Shown here in pieces: positions 8,053-16,837 of a stretch of 39,170 nucleotides of DNA. Made by a program: the position numbers and the translations under genes. Under the pieces are notes generated by a model. The model made no database searches, had not been told where the DNA came from, and saw only the letters and a list, made by a program, of their open reading frames with translations. The first letter of the stretch is position 1; each line of letters starts with the position of its first letter. The DNA lies in NCBI GenBank assembly GCA_938020525.1, contig CALIHW010000156.1, positions 1 through 39,170 on the forward strand, in the 5' to 3' direction. Source of the DNA: an uncultured Granulosicoccaceae bacterium. GTDB taxonomy: Bacteria > Pseudomonadota > Gammaproteobacteria > Granulosicoccales > Granulosicoccaceae.

Positions 8053-8371
8053 GATTAATTGTAACTGATTGGCCGGATTGAAGTTTGTGGTGTGGGTATC
8101 GTGGCTACGAGTGTCACACAGCCTGGATTGTCATTGAAAGCTGTCAGTATGATAGCTCGCTGAACAGGCGATGGCATTGGACTTTGTAAGCCTCAATAAC
8201 ATGCAGTGTTCAGACCTTTCGAGGGTGCTCAGTTTAGAGTTTTACCCGGCCCGGATATGATGTGAAGTTAGCTGTATGTAGTAGTGACTGGTAGACTTGG
8301 ACTCTCACTTACAGTGGGCTCACAGTTAATGACAAAGCGGAGACAAATCCGGTTATGAAAGGTTCGTTGCA
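8053..8371. other. 319 bp intergenic region between divergent genes
   Basis: Lies between the divergent GH12-like gene and rpe and must contain both promoters. I could not single out a convincing -35/-10 pair. An AAGG at 8359-8362, about ten bases before ATG 8372, serves rpe. AGCCTGGATTGTCAT near 8127 resembles a terminal repeat of copies A-C, but no second end is found nearby. Confidence 0.4.
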
Positions 8372-9043
8372 ATGAAAACACCCTGGATAGCACCTTCGAT
8401 CCTTTCAGCAGATTTTGCCCGGCTTGGGCAGGATGTTGAACAGGTGCTTGAGGCGGGTGCAGATATCATTCACTTCGACGTAATGGATAACCATTACGTA
8501 CCGAATCTTTCATTTGGCCCGATGATCTGCAAGGCGCTGCGTGACTACGGTATCAGGCAAATTATCGATGTTCATCTGATGGTAAAGCCTGTTGATCGAT
8601 TGATTCCGGAATTTGCCGATGCGGGTGCTGACTATATTACTTTTCATCCTGAAGCCTCTGAACATATTGACCGATCACTGCAACTTATCAAAGACAGTGG
8701 GTGTAAAGCTGGCCTGGTGTTTAATCCTGCAACCGCGTTGTCTTATCTCGATCATGTGCTCGATAAAATAGATATGATTTTGTTAATGTCAGTGAATCCT
8801 GGATATGGTGGTCAGAGTTTTATTCCGTCGACTCTGCAAAAACTAAAACAGGCACGCGAGATTATTGACAGCAGCGGCCTGGACATACGTCTTGAAGTTG
8901 ATGGTGGAGTAAAAACGGACAACATTAAGGAAATCGCAGCTCACGGTGCGGATACCTTTGTGGCAGGTTCCGCAATCTTTGGTAGTGCTGATTATGCGAC
9001 TACTATTGCAGAAATGAAGCAGTCGATTGCATCTGCCAGCTAG
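8372..9043 (+). CDS. rpe: ribulose-phosphate 3-epimerase
   Basis: A 223-residue TIM-barrel enzyme interconverting D-ribulose 5-phosphate and D-xylulose 5-phosphate in the pentose phosphate pathway. Hallmarks are [33 protein letters not shown] with the catalytic metal-binding Asp, [33 protein letters not shown] and VAGSAIFG. The length is as usual. The start follows an AAGG ribosome site. In many gammaproteobacteria rpe is followed by gph and trpE, but here a convergent histidine phosphatase lies 21 bases downstream, so rpe appears monocistronic. Confidence 0.97.
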   Translation: MKTPWIAPSILSADFARLGQDVEQVLEAGADIIHFDVMDNHYVPNLSFGPMICKALRDYGIRQIIDVHLMVKPVDRLIPEFADAGADYITFHPEASEHIDRSLQLIKDSGCKAGLVFNPATALSYLDHVLDKIDMILLMSVNPGYGGQSFIPSTLQKLKQAREIIDSSGLDIRLEVDGGVKTDNIKEIAAHGADTFVAGSAIFGSADYATTIAEMKQSIASAS

Positions 9044-9064
9044 GTAGCGGTGTTAGTTTGTAGC

Positions 9065-9628
9065 CTAGTTTGTGGTAATAGTGTCAACTACTTCTACCTC
9101 ATCGTCATCAGTCAGCCTGAATATCACTGCCTCGCCTGATTCAGGGAAGACTCCTGTCAGTGATGTGATCACAACCTGATGAGTGACCAGAACTGTCGCA
9201 TTATCTGCGTCGAGTGATTTTATCCACGCTCTGAGGTTTTTCATTTGTTCAGACTCAAGCTCGCGACGACCGTAAAACGAATTTAGAAACGGTTGCTCTT
9301 TTGGGGTGCCAATTTTCAATTCGGTAGCAGTATCCAGACACCGGCACCATTGGCTGGAATATACCTGAGCATTGAGGATTCCTGCTTTGTGAAATTTTTC
9401 TCCAATAGCTCTTGCCTGTTGTCTGCCGCGTTCTGACAGGTTGCGTTGTGTGCTGCAATTGCGTAACTCGAAATTACTTGGATCACCGTTACCGGGTGCA
9501 AGTGCGTGACGCATAATGACGATGTTCTTGCCGGTATTAACGCCCTCCCAGATTGTGGTTGGGTTTGCGGCGAATAGCTGGCTACAAAAAAGTAGTGTTA
9601 GAACTTTAATTATTGTGTGGAGATGCAT
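9065..9628 (-). CDS. periplasmic histidine phosphatase family protein
   Basis: A 187-residue branch 1 histidine phosphatase with an N-terminal signal peptide (hydrophobic residues 5-20, likely cleaved after LFAA). The catalytic motif is IVIMRHALAPG with Arg40 and His41. RNLSERGRQQARAIGEKF, YSSQWCRCLDTA and the second histidine in VLVTHQVVIT are typical. Family members act on phosphoesters or phosphohistidine, or are cell-envelope sugar-phosphate phosphatases; the substrate is not evident. It converges with rpe and is divergent from the CoA-binding gene. A second, cytosolic member lies at 1589-2080 and is not closely related. Confidence 0.85.
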   Translation of the reverse strand: MHLHTIIKVLTLLFCSQLFAANPTTIWEGVNTGKNIVIMRHALAPGNGDPSNFELRNCSTQRNLSERGRQQARAIGEKFHKAGILNAQVYSSQWCRCLDTATELKIGTPKEQPFLNSFYGRRELESEQMKNLRAWIKSLDADNATVLVTHQVVITSLTGVFPESGEAVIFRLTDDDEVEVVDTITTN

Positions 9629-9731
9629 TGTAGTTGGCCCGGTTTATCAAAATAAATTGCAAGGCGTTAGACGTTGTTGGTGCGTCGGTAGAGGGTTATG
9701 ATGCGAGGTCTCTGGTTACAGTACAAATTTA

Positions 9732-10202
9732 ATGGCAGACATCGCAGAACTAAGGCGAATTCTCACTGAAAACACTTCCATTGCGGTAGTGGGTTTGTCG
9801 GCCAATGAATCCCGACCGAGTTTCTTCGCGGCGAAATATATGCAGGATCATGGGTATAAAATAATCCCGGTAAATCCGCGCTATGAGGAAGTACTTGGGC
9901 AAACCTGCTACCCCGATCTTGAATCGATTCCCCATCAGGTTGATATTGTTGACGTCTTTCAACGCGCAGATCGGGTGATGCCTACTGCAGAGTCTGCAAT
10001 CAAGATCGGTGCAAAAGTATTGTGGATGCAGCTCGGTGTGGTTAACCACGAAGCCGCAGGGCTTGCAGCAAAGGCAGGTCTGACTGTGGTGATGGATAAA
10101 TGTGTCAAAATTGAATACGCCCGATTGTTTGGAGGTCTGGGATTTATTGGTGTGTCTACCGGCATTATCTCCGCAAAACGGCCCCGCACCGTACCTTATT
10201 AG
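9732..10202 (+). CDS. CoA-binding domain protein (YccU type)
   Basis: A 156-residue stand-alone CoA-binding Rossmann domain of the YccU family. Seen are IAVVGLSANESRPSFFAAKYMQDHGYKIIPVNP, a glycine motif and CoA-type phosphate-binding segment, then DIVDVFQRAD, KVLWMQLGVVN and VMDKCVKIEY. The C-terminal FIGVSTGIISAKR is often seen in members near sulfhydrylase genes. The precise role is unknown. Its TAG stop (10200-10202) coincides with the first bases of repeat copy B, and metY follows that repeat on the same strand, so a functional or operon link with metY is plausible. Confidence 0.85.
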   Translation: MADIAELRRILTENTSIAVVGLSANESRPSFFAAKYMQDHGYKIIPVNPRYEEVLGQTCYPDLESIPHQVDIVDVFQRADRVMPTAESAIKIGAKVLWMQLGVVNHEAAGLAAKAGLTVVMDKCVKIEYARLFGGLGFIGVSTGIISAKRPRTVPY

Positions 10203-10459
10203 CCTGGATTATCCATCAGGCGACAAGTTAATATTGGCAAAACACTATGTGTACAGTTCCAACCCACTTTTTTAGCACCTTTTTCAAAATAGCAGTGCGT
10301 CTATTCGACGCCAGAAGAAAATCTGGCGTCACATCTCGGCCCATCCTCTTCGGCACGTGGCGGGCCACGTTTCTCAGACCCCGTTTCCTCAGGCGATGGG
10401 CCGACCTGTTTAGCCAGATTTCCACTGGACGCCGAATCCTCATGAATTATCCAGGCTGA
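10199..10459 (+). mobile_element. MITE-like element, copy B
   Basis: A 261 bp element with ends TTAGCCTGGATTATCCAT and, reverse-complemented, TCAGCCTGGATAATTCAT. Hairpins: GACGCCAGA (10307-10315) with TCTGGCGTC (10322-10330), GGCCCATC (10338-10345) with GATGGGCC (10395-10402), and inside the latter ACGTGG/CCACGT. It supplies the stop codon of the upstream gene and ends 13 bases before the metY ATG, so it makes up almost the whole spacer. It has the same sense as both neighbouring genes. The outer bases of the CTAG ends have diverged here. Confidence 0.8.
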
Positions 10460-10472
10460 AACTATAAAAACT

Positions 10473-11762
10473 ATGTCTGATCGTGAATTTGGAATTGAAA
10501 CCCGTTGTCTGCATGCAGGTCAGATGCCTGATGCCGCTACTGGCTCGCGTGCTGTGCCTCTATATCAGACTGCAGCTTACGTATTTGATGATACCGACCA
10601 TGCAGCCAGTCTTTTTAATCTGCAGACCTTTGGCAATATCTATACGCGCTTAATGAATCCGACGACGGCGGTATTTGAAGAGCGCATGGCGTCCCTTGAA
10701 GGTGGAAGGGCGGCAGTCGCTACTGGTTCTGGTATGGCGGCACAAATGGTAGCGTTTTTGACAATCCTGGAATCGGGTGATGAAATAGTTTCAAGTAAAG
10801 CCCTTTATGGCGGTACCTATACACAACTGGATGTGAACTTCCGCAAGCTTGGGATTAATACTACCTTTGTTGATGCCTCCGACCCTGAAAACTATAAAGC
10901 CGCAATCACTGAAAAAACCCGGGCACTTTATGCGGAGACAATAGGTAATCCTACTTGCAGTGTTGTGGATTTTGAAAAAATAGCGAAAATTGCCAATGAG
11001 GCAGGTGTGCCGTTTATTGTCGACAACACAATGGCATCACCGTTTCTATTCAGGCCGTTTGAACATGGTGCTGATATCATTGTGCACTCAGCTACCAAGT
11101 TCATTGGTGGGCATGGTACCTCTATTGGTGGCGTGCTAGTGGAGTCTGGTAAGTTTCCATGGGATAACGGTAACTTCCCGGGTATGCTGGAGCCATCCAA
11201 GGGTTATCACGGTATTAAGTTTTATGAAACCTTTGGCGACTTCGGTTACACCATGCGTGCACGTTGCGAAGTACTACGAACCATGGGTCCATCTCTTAGT
11301 CCTTTCAATTCATTTATGTTTCTACAAGGACTGGAAACACTACCGATCCGAATGGAAAGACACGTAGCCAATACAGAAGCTGTCGCAGAGTTTCTTGAAA
11401 GTCATGAGGCAGTTGCCTGGGTTGGGTATCCCGGGCTTAAGAGTTCTCCGCACTATGCACTGGCGCAAAAGTATTTTCCAAACGGTGCAGGTGGCGTACT
11501 TAACTTTGGTGTGAATGGCGGTATGCAGGCAGGCAAAAAATTTATTGAGTCTGCAAGTTTCCTGAGCCATCTTGTGAATATTGGTGATGCCAGAACACTC
11601 ATTACTCATCCCGCTTCCACCACTCATCGGCAAATGACTGAAGAAGAGCAAATCTCGGCGGGAGTAGGGCCGGATATGATTCGTATGTCAGTTGGTCTGG
11701 AGACGATTGACGACATTATCTGGGATATTAATCAGGCATTAGATTCTTCCCAGGAATCATGA
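10473..11762 (+). CDS. metY: O-acetylhomoserine sulfhydrylase
   Basis: A 429-residue PLP enzyme of the Cys/Met metabolism family, converting O-acetylhomoserine and sulfide to homocysteine in methionine synthesis. ETRCLHAGQMPD with GSRAVPLYQTAAYVFDD is characteristic of the O-acetylhomoserine branch. YTRLMNPT, SGMAAQ and VDNTMASPFLFRPFEHGADI are present, and the PLP lysine is Lys209 in HSATKFIGGHGTSIGG. Length fits MetY (about 430), longer than MetB/MetC/MetZ (about 390). No Shine-Dalgarno is visible before ATG 10473, and the 5' leader is almost entirely repeat copy B. It could be an O-succinylhomoserine user, but the length favours acetyl. Confidence 0.93.
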   Translation: MSDREFGIETRCLHAGQMPDAATGSRAVPLYQTAAYVFDDTDHAASLFNLQTFGNIYTRLMNPTTAVFEERMASLEGGRAAVATGSGMAAQMVAFLTILESGDEIVSSKALYGGTYTQLDVNFRKLGINTTFVDASDPENYKAAITEKTRALYAETIGNPTCSVVDFEKIAKIANEAGVPFIVDNTMASPFLFRPFEHGADIIVHSATKFIGGHGTSIGGVLVESGKFPWDNGNFPGMLEPSKGYHGIKFYETFGDFGYTMRARCEVLRTMGPSLSPFNSFMFLQGLETLPIRMERHVANTEAVAEFLESHEAVAWVGYPGLKSSPHYALAQKYFPNGAGGVLNFGVNGGMQAGKKFIESASFLSHLVNIGDARTLITHPASTTHRQMTEEEQISAGVGPDMIRMSVGLETIDDIIWDINQALDSSQES

Positions 11763-11973
11763 GTGATGCTTATGATCTATGTTAGTAGCATTTATTAACA
11801 GTCTTTCATAAACGGAATTGGCGCTATAAATGACTGATATATAAAGAAATAAAACTACATTTGTGCCGTATTTTTTAGCAGTACTTTTATAGCTGGTATG
11901 GATGGGCCTCACATTGCATGGAGCGAAGGTGTAGCAACACACTTTATTTCTATACCGATTGAGGTTTTACTAA

Positions 11974-13131
11974 ATGACAAACGATTGTTCGTTGGCGGCA
12001 GCTCTTAAGCCGCTTGCTTTAAGTACCGCTGTAGTAACTGCATTAACAGGTTGTGCCAGTATTTCTCCTTCTAGCGACTATGATTCAGAATTCCGCCGTG
12101 GCATCTATGCAACTGCAGGCATCGGTGCGAGCCGATTGAATCCAAGTGTGGAGAACAATCCGGAGCTTGATGTTAATGACCGGGTAGAGCCTGGTGGTCA
12201 GGCAACGCTTGGTGCGGATTTATCACCCACGTTTTCTGTTGAGTTCCATTCTGCCGATCTCGGTAGCGCCGGCTTCTCACCGAGCCAGGGTGCAGACGGA
12301 AGCTCTTCTGCAGGTCGTTATAACTATCACATGAACGGTATCAGTGCTCTTGCGTACGTTGGTGGCAATAAGCACAACGAAAACCGCAAAGGCCTGACTG
12401 GCTATGGTCGATTGGGTGTGGCAGCTATCGACGGCAGCCCTGTAAATAATTTGAACTATGACCGTGAAGATGAAGCGCCTGTCGTAGTTGGGGCGGGTCT
12501 TGAGTATGTGACTGCAATGGGTCTGGGGTTGCGTGCTGAGGCATTGACCAACGGATCTGATGCAAGTTATGGCCAGGTCGGTGTGATGTATCGTTTAGGC
12601 CTGGGTAGCAAAAAGACTCCTAAACTTGCCCAAGCACCGGCACCTGTTCAATTGCCTGAGCCTCCTGTTGCAGCTGCACGTGTACCAGTCGACGGTGATC
12701 GGGATGGCGTAGTGGATAGTATCGATCAATGCCTTTCATCTGCACCTGGCGCCTCAGTTGACAGCTCTGGTTGTGAGCTGGTTTCGGGTCAGATCGATAT
12801 GGTTCTGTTTGACATAGACTCTGCAGAACTTACCAGTACATCGCGCTCGATCCTGTCAAATGTAGCAAGTCAGATGGCAAGTCAGCCTCGCGCAACGCTT
12901 AATCTTGAAGGTCACGCCGATGCGACCGGTGATGCTGACTATAATCTTGATCTTTCTCAGCGACGCGCGCGAGCCGTTGCTCGGTATTTGATTGATGCAG
13001 GTGTTAAGCGCTCTCAATTGAGTGATGTTAACTCGTTTGGTGAGATGTCACCGGCACAGGACAACAGCACTGTGAGTGGTCGCTCTGCAAACCGCCGTGT
13101 TGAGCTTCATGGAACTGGATTTGCCCGATAA
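11974..13131 (+). CDS. OmpA-family outer-membrane lipoprotein
   Basis: A 385-residue envelope protein. The hydrophobic N-terminus ends in LTGC (Cys27), a lipobox although preceded by an unusual polar start. Residues about 43-207 have glycine- and aromatic-rich alternating strands (GIYATAGIGASRL, ATLGADLSPTFSVEF, YGQVGVMYRLGLG), suggesting an eight-strand barrel. A Pro/Ala linker and one calcium repeat (DGDRDGVVDSIDQC) lead to an OmpA domain at about 268-383, with LNLEGHADATGDADYN, the peptidoglycan-binding Asp/Arg pair in LSQRRARAVARYL, and SANRRVEL. It would tether the outer membrane to peptidoglycan. A strong terminator follows. Confidence 0.88.
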   Translation: MTNDCSLAAALKPLALSTAVVTALTGCASISPSSDYDSEFRRGIYATAGIGASRLNPSVENNPELDVNDRVEPGGQATLGADLSPTFSVEFHSADLGSAGFSPSQGADGSSSAGRYNYHMNGISALAYVGGNKHNENRKGLTGYGRLGVAAIDGSPVNNLNYDREDEAPVVVGAGLEYVTAMGLGLRAEALTNGSDASYGQVGVMYRLGLGSKKTPKLAQAPAPVQLPEPPVAAARVPVDGDRDGVVDSIDQCLSSAPGASVDSSGCELVSGQIDMVLFDIDSAELTSTSRSILSNVASQMASQPRATLNLEGHADATGDADYNLDLSQRRARAVARYLIDAGVKRSQLSDVNSFGEMSPAQDNSTVSGRSANRRVELHGTGFAR

Positions 13132-13140
13132 TCCAGTCTG

Positions 13141-13169
13141 AATTGCGCCTTGCCTTGCGGGGTGCAATT
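13141..13169 (+). other. hairpin after the OmpA-family gene
   Basis: AATTGCGCC and GGTGCAATT pair over 9 bp (one G-U) with an 11-base loop, followed by TTGTTCGTTT. It lies seven bases past the stop and could protect the 3' end or act as a weak first terminator ahead of the strong one at 13213-13236. Confidence 0.35.
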
Positions 13170-13212
13170 TGTTCGTTTCCAGCACTACAAACTGTGTGCT
13201 AGATTAGAAGAA

Positions 13213-13236
13213 CCCGCCGCCTCGGCGGGTTTTTTT
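13213..13236 (+). terminator. Rho-independent terminator of the OmpA-family gene
   Basis: CCCGCCG and CGGCGGG pair around a CCT loop and are followed directly by seven T. The strength and position, 80 bases after the OmpA-family stop, make it the main terminator and separate that gene from the kinase at 13288. Confidence 0.92.
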
Positions 13237-13287
13237 ATGCACGCATTAAGCGGCATTCGGTATTCAACCTTCTTTGGTATATTGTGA

Positions 13288-14283
13288 ATGCAAAGTGTTA
13301 CGCAACACTGCTATGCCCGAATTGGCCTGATTGGTAATCCGTCGGACGGCTATGGTGGCAAAACGTTATCGGCTATTTGTAAAAATTTTTGTGCAGAGGT
13401 AACGCTTGTCAAATCGGATCAGCTTGTTATCGCCGCTGATCATTACCAGTTTAGTTCTGTCGGGGATCTTCAGCAAAACATTAGTGCCGATGGGTACTAT
13501 GGTGCGAGTCGATTATTCAAAGCGACAATCAATGTTTTTGCGTCTTACGTTGCTACCTGCCAACCGACGAAAAATCTCAACGACTGTTTCTCTTTGAGCT
13601 ACCAGACCAACATTCCTCGCATGGTTGGTTTGGCTGGTTCCAGTGCTTTGATCGTCGCCACGTTAAAAGCCTTAATGGAGTTCTACTCAGTAGAGATTGA
13701 GCGACGTGTATTACCATCAATTGCGCTACAGGTAGAGCGGGATGAGCTTAATATTGGTGGAGGCTTGCAGGACCGCGTTATTCAGTTTTATGAAGGTGTG
13801 GTCGCCATGGATTTCGGAAATATCGAGACAATCGATGGCTATGCCTGTGGTAGGTATGAAGAACTATCACCAGAGCTTTTGCCGCCAATGTATCTGGCAT
13901 ATAGCGAAACCGGGGGTGAACCTACCGAGGTATTTCATAACAATCTACGGGAGCGATATAACGCGGGTGAGGTTTTAGTTATTGATGCAATGAAACATCT
14001 TGTAGAACTAACTGATCGCTCGATACTCGCCTTGGAAAGTGGAAGCCACGATGAATATAGTAAGTGTATGGATGAAAATTTTAATATACGGCATTCTATA
14101 TCTCGACTAAATCCATATCATATTAAGATGATCGAAACTGCGAGATCCTGTGGCGTCAGCGCCAAATATGCAGGCTCAGGTGGTGCCATTGTCGGTGTGT
14201 GCGAAAACGACAATGTCTTTGCGGAGTTAACTGCCAAGCTCGGTGAAATACAATGTGAAGTTGTCCGGCCAGTCATTACATGA
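13288..14283 (+). CDS. glucuronokinase-like GHMP kinase
   Basis: A 331-residue GHMP-superfamily sugar kinase. The N-terminal substrate region ARIGLIGNPSDGYGGKTLS (10-28), the ATP loop PRMVGLAGSSALIVATLKAL (110-129) and the C-terminal KYAGSGGAIVGV (294-305) are all present. GNPSD-x-Y-x-G, LPSIALQVERDELNIGGGLQDRVIQ and YEGVVAMDF closely match the glucuronokinase group described from plants, which makes glucuronate 1-phosphate from glucuronate. Assignment to that reaction is by motif resemblance only; another uronate or sugar is possible. No UDP-sugar pyrophosphorylase is nearby. It starts at ATG 13288 after a terminator and is followed 51 bases later by a pterin dehydratase on the same strand. 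Confidence 0.75.
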   Translation: MQSVTQHCYARIGLIGNPSDGYGGKTLSAICKNFCAEVTLVKSDQLVIAADHYQFSSVGDLQQNISADGYYGASRLFKATINVFASYVATCQPTKNLNDCFSLSYQTNIPRMVGLAGSSALIVATLKALMEFYSVEIERRVLPSIALQVERDELNIGGGLQDRVIQFYEGVVAMDFGNIETIDGYACGRYEELSPELLPPMYLAYSETGGEPTEVFHNNLRERYNAGEVLVIDAMKHLVELTDRSILALESGSHDEYSKCMDENFNIRHSISRLNPYHIKMIETARSCGVSAKYAGSGGAIVGVCENDNVFAELTAKLGEIQCEVVRPVIT

Positions 14284-14334
14284 TGAATTCAGGGAAGGTA
14301 TAACCAGCAATTGATTTGTTCGTTGATATAAGTT

Positions 14335-14709
14335 ATGACTTCAGAAATTATAAATAGTACTACTGTAGAAAATCGGCTTAAAGATGACTTACCGCAATGG
14401 AAATTCTTTGCTGCAGAGTCATCTATTCGAAGAACTTACTCTACCAGTGGCTGGAAAAGCTCTATGATGATAGCCAATGCTGTTGGCTTTCTCGCAGAGG
14501 CAAGCTGGCATCACCCGGAAATGACTATTGAGTACAGCGCAGTCAAAATTAATCTGACAACTCACTCTGAAGGAGGTGTTACTGAAAAAGACCTGGCGCT
14601 TGCAAAGAAGATAGAAGATCTGGTTTGCTGTCAGATGGATGAAGGTGTTTTAAAATCGCCGCCAGAAAAATTCGCGTTGTTGAAGTATGAGCAGATCTCT
14701 GCCGACTGA
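14335..14709 (+). CDS. 4a-hydroxytetrahydrobiopterin dehydratase (pterin carbinolamine dehydratase)
   Basis: A 124-residue protein of the PCD/DCoH family, which dehydrates 4a-hydroxytetrahydropterin in the recycling of the aromatic hydroxylase cofactor. The signature is EASWHHPEMTIEYSAVKINLTTHSEGGVTEKD, containing the paired active-site histidines (HHPE), the third histidine (LTTHSEGG) and the closing aspartate. It is about 15 residues longer at the N-terminus than many homologues; an alternative internal start is not evident. There is no phenylalanine hydroxylase in the window. It follows the GHMP kinase by 51 bases and converges with the HEAT-repeat gene 23 bases downstream. Members without a hydroxylase partner are proposed to have other roles. 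Confidence 0.9.
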   Translation: MTSEIINSTTVENRLKDDLPQWKFFAAESSIRRTYSTSGWKSSMMIANAVGFLAEASWHHPEMTIEYSAVKINLTTHSEGGVTEKDLALAKKIEDLVCCQMDEGVLKSPPEKFALLKYEQISAD

Positions 14710-14732
14710 AAGAATATTTTTGGCTGTTGGTG

Positions 14733-15800
14733 TTATCTGCGATTAGCGCTGATCCTGGCTTCTGCAAAGCGACGCATCAGCGTGCCACTGAGTTGCATTT
14801 TCTCAAGCGCTCTGAGGGCAGCGTAGCGAGTAGATCTGTTTTCGTTAGTGTTTTCAGCAATACTTAAAAGTCCGGAGATCATTGCATCGTCCGGGTTATT
14901 AATGTTGTTAAGCGCGAAGGTCGCACTGGATCGAACACTTGGGTCGGGGTCGGTTAAGCCCCGTGAGAATGCATCTCTTGCAACGGCAGAGTTCTGGTCC
15001 CACCTTCCCAGTAGTGACAGACTTTGAGCGCGTACTGTTGCATCGTAATGATTGGAAAGATTGTTTAGATTGTCGTTGAGTGATTGCAGCTGACTGTCAC
15101 TGGCATTGCGTGATGGTGTGGCAAGAACATTCATAGACGCAACCAGCATTTTTGTATTACCACCACTGTTCAGTAAATCTATTGCAATGTCCCGGGCGTC
15201 ACTGTTTCGTGGTTGTATGCGGCTTAATAGATCAAGTCCGGCATTGATAGATTCAGGATCTCCTGAATATGCCAGCTCTGACGCAACCTGGAGAATCTCC
15301 GGGTCATCATAGGGACCGAGGAGGGCTGCGAGCTGTCTTGCTCTTACCGGATCGGTGGTGTAACGGAATTCTTCCAGCAAGCTTAAACGTAATGGTTCAT
15401 CGTTTTTAAGCTGTTGTTCCAGACGAAGAAACTCCGCATCACTCAATGGTTCGACTGCTACTGAAGACGCTTCAACACCGCGTGATGATTGCAGTGCTGA
15501 GTTGACAGTCAATTCATTTGCGCTGTCGGTGTCAGGGGTTATGTTTGATTGGTTGCTCGTGGTATCTGGCGAATCGTTTTGAATAGATTCGACGATAAGC
15601 TCTGCATCGTCTTTGGTCGTTGTAAGCGGAGTGTTGGTATCCGTTAACTGATTGCCGGTTGCAGTCCGGGTGTTGTTCTCATGAGAAACTGTATCAGTTG
15701 GAATTGCATCAGATGGTTGTATGTTTTTACTCTGCACAAAATACCAACCACCCGCCAGAATGGCGAGTGGCAGTAACGCAAAAAGAGATTTTTTTATCAA
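14733..15800 (-). CDS. membrane-anchored HEAT-repeat protein
   Basis: A 355-residue protein. A hydrophobic segment at 5-22 preceded by two lysines gives a signal anchor or signal peptide. Residues 25-120 are a Thr/Asp/Asn-rich, probably disordered linker. Residues about 125-345 form alpha-helical pairs of the HEAT type: ARQLAALLGPYDDPEILQVASELA, NAGLDLLSRIQP, VRAQSLSLLGRWDQNSAVARDAF, DPDPSVRSSATFALNNI and STRYAALRALEKM. HEAT repeats bind other proteins, so this is likely a periplasmic scaffold; the partner is unknown. It is 14 bases downstream of the calcium-repeat lipoprotein on the same strand and probably cotranscribed with it. Confidence 0.7.
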   Translation of the reverse strand: MIKKSLFALLPLAILAGGWYFVQSKNIQPSDAIPTDTVSHENNTRTATGNQLTDTNTPLTTTKDDAELIVESIQNDSPDTTSNQSNITPDTDSANELTVNSALQSSRGVEASSVAVEPLSDAEFLRLEQQLKNDEPLRLSLLEEFRYTTDPVRARQLAALLGPYDDPEILQVASELAYSGDPESINAGLDLLSRIQPRNSDARDIAIDLLNSGGNTKMLVASMNVLATPSRNASDSQLQSLNDNLNNLSNHYDATVRAQSLSLLGRWDQNSAVARDAFSRGLTDPDPSVRSSATFALNNINNPDDAMISGLLSIAENTNENRSTRYAALRALEKMQLSGTLMRRFAEARISANRR

Positions 15801-15814
15801 CTGACAACTTCAGT

Positions 15815-16837
15815 TTAGTTCGGTGCGCCCGTGGAAAAGTCGACCAGATCGAAGCTACCTGGTTCTGCAGCCATTCTCCAGCCGAGCAAATCAATACCAT
15901 CGGCTTCCTGATAGAACTGCGCTCTTACACCGCACCCGTCTATGGAATGTGCAACGAAAGTTGTGCCGTCTATTAGAACGTCATCGCCAGGGATAACGCT
16001 GAGGGTGTCGAACAGCGCACCCCAGGTTTCAGGGCCAACAATACCGTCAACCAGAAGTCCGTTTGCTGTTTGAAATTCGCGAACTGACCGATCGGTGTTT
16101 GGTCCGAATATGCCATCTGCAAAGTCATCGAAGGAAAACCCGAGTCCATGAGCTTGACACCAAAGAATACGCTGTACACCCTGAGTGTACGAGCTGGTCG
16201 CATAAGTGCCGCCATTGTTAAGCTGACAATTATCACTCCAGTCTCCGTTGCTCGAGTTTGTGTCGTCGCAAGCTGTGATTACCGGTGTAGTGATAGTGCC
16301 ATCGTTGTCTGCGACAATTGGATTTGTGCCGTTTAGAATCTCTTCGAGATTGCTTAAACCGTCGTTGTCTTGATCATCTTCGGCGTCACCTATGCCATCG
16401 CCGTCTGTATCCGGGTTGTTTGGATCAGTACCGATGTTCAATTCTTCCGAGTCGAAAAGTTCGTCACCATCAGTGTCAACGTTTTCTGTTGTTGGGGCAT
16501 CAGATACAGCCGGGTCAGTTCCAGCGAGTATCTCGTCGAAGTTACTGACTCCATCGCCGTCAGCGTCTTCATTATTGTCTGTGATGCCATTGCCGTCAGT
16601 GTCTGCCAGTGTCGGGTCAGTGCCGATTAATAGTTCTTCTTGGTCGAACAAGCCGTCACCGTCGGTATCGATGTTTTCATCGGTAAACAGATCCTGGGTA
16701 TCACTACCACCATCTTCACTGCCACCGCCTGAACCACCACAGGCTGCAAGAGCCATGGATACTGCGCAAATGGCCGTCAGGTTAATCGCGCGTTGAGGAA
16801 TAGCGAATGGAAAGTTGTACTTTGAAACTGGCTTCAT
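15815..16837 (-). CDS. lipoprotein with calcium-binding repeats and peptidoglycan-binding domain
   Basis: A 340-residue lipoprotein with lipobox LAAC (Cys33) followed by a Gly/Ser run. Residues about 56-175 hold thrombospondin type 3-like calcium repeats ([38 protein letters not shown] and two or three further variants). After a Cys-containing spacer, residues about 215-275 form a peptidoglycan_binding_1 domain: [34 protein letters not shown] and [12 protein letters not shown]. The C-terminal 60 residues match nothing I know. It is probably anchored in the outer membrane and bound to the wall. The HEAT-repeat gene follows 14 bases downstream. Confidence 0.85.
   Translation of the reverse strand: MKPVSKYNFPFAIPQRAINLTAICAVSMALAACGGSGGGSEDGGSDTQDLFTDENIDTDGDGLFDQEELLIGTDPTLADTDGNGITDNNEDADGDGVSNFDEILAGTDPAVSDAPTTENVDTDGDELFDSEELNIGTDPNNPDTDGDGIGDAEDDQDNDGLSNLEEILNGTNPIVADNDGTITTPVITACDDTNSSNGDWSDNCQLNNGGTYATSSYTQGVQRILWCQAHGLGFSFDDFADGIFGPNTDRSVREFQTANGLLVDGIVGPETWGALFDTLSVIPGDDVLIDGTTFVAHSIDGCGVRAQFYQEADGIDLLGWRMAAEPGSFDLVDFSTGAPN

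Noticed and set aside
8120..8145. AGCCTGGATTGTCATT, like a solo terminal repeat of the MITE family
   Set aside because: Only about a dozen bases match and no second terminus or internal hairpin lies nearby; kept only as a remark in the intergenic entry.
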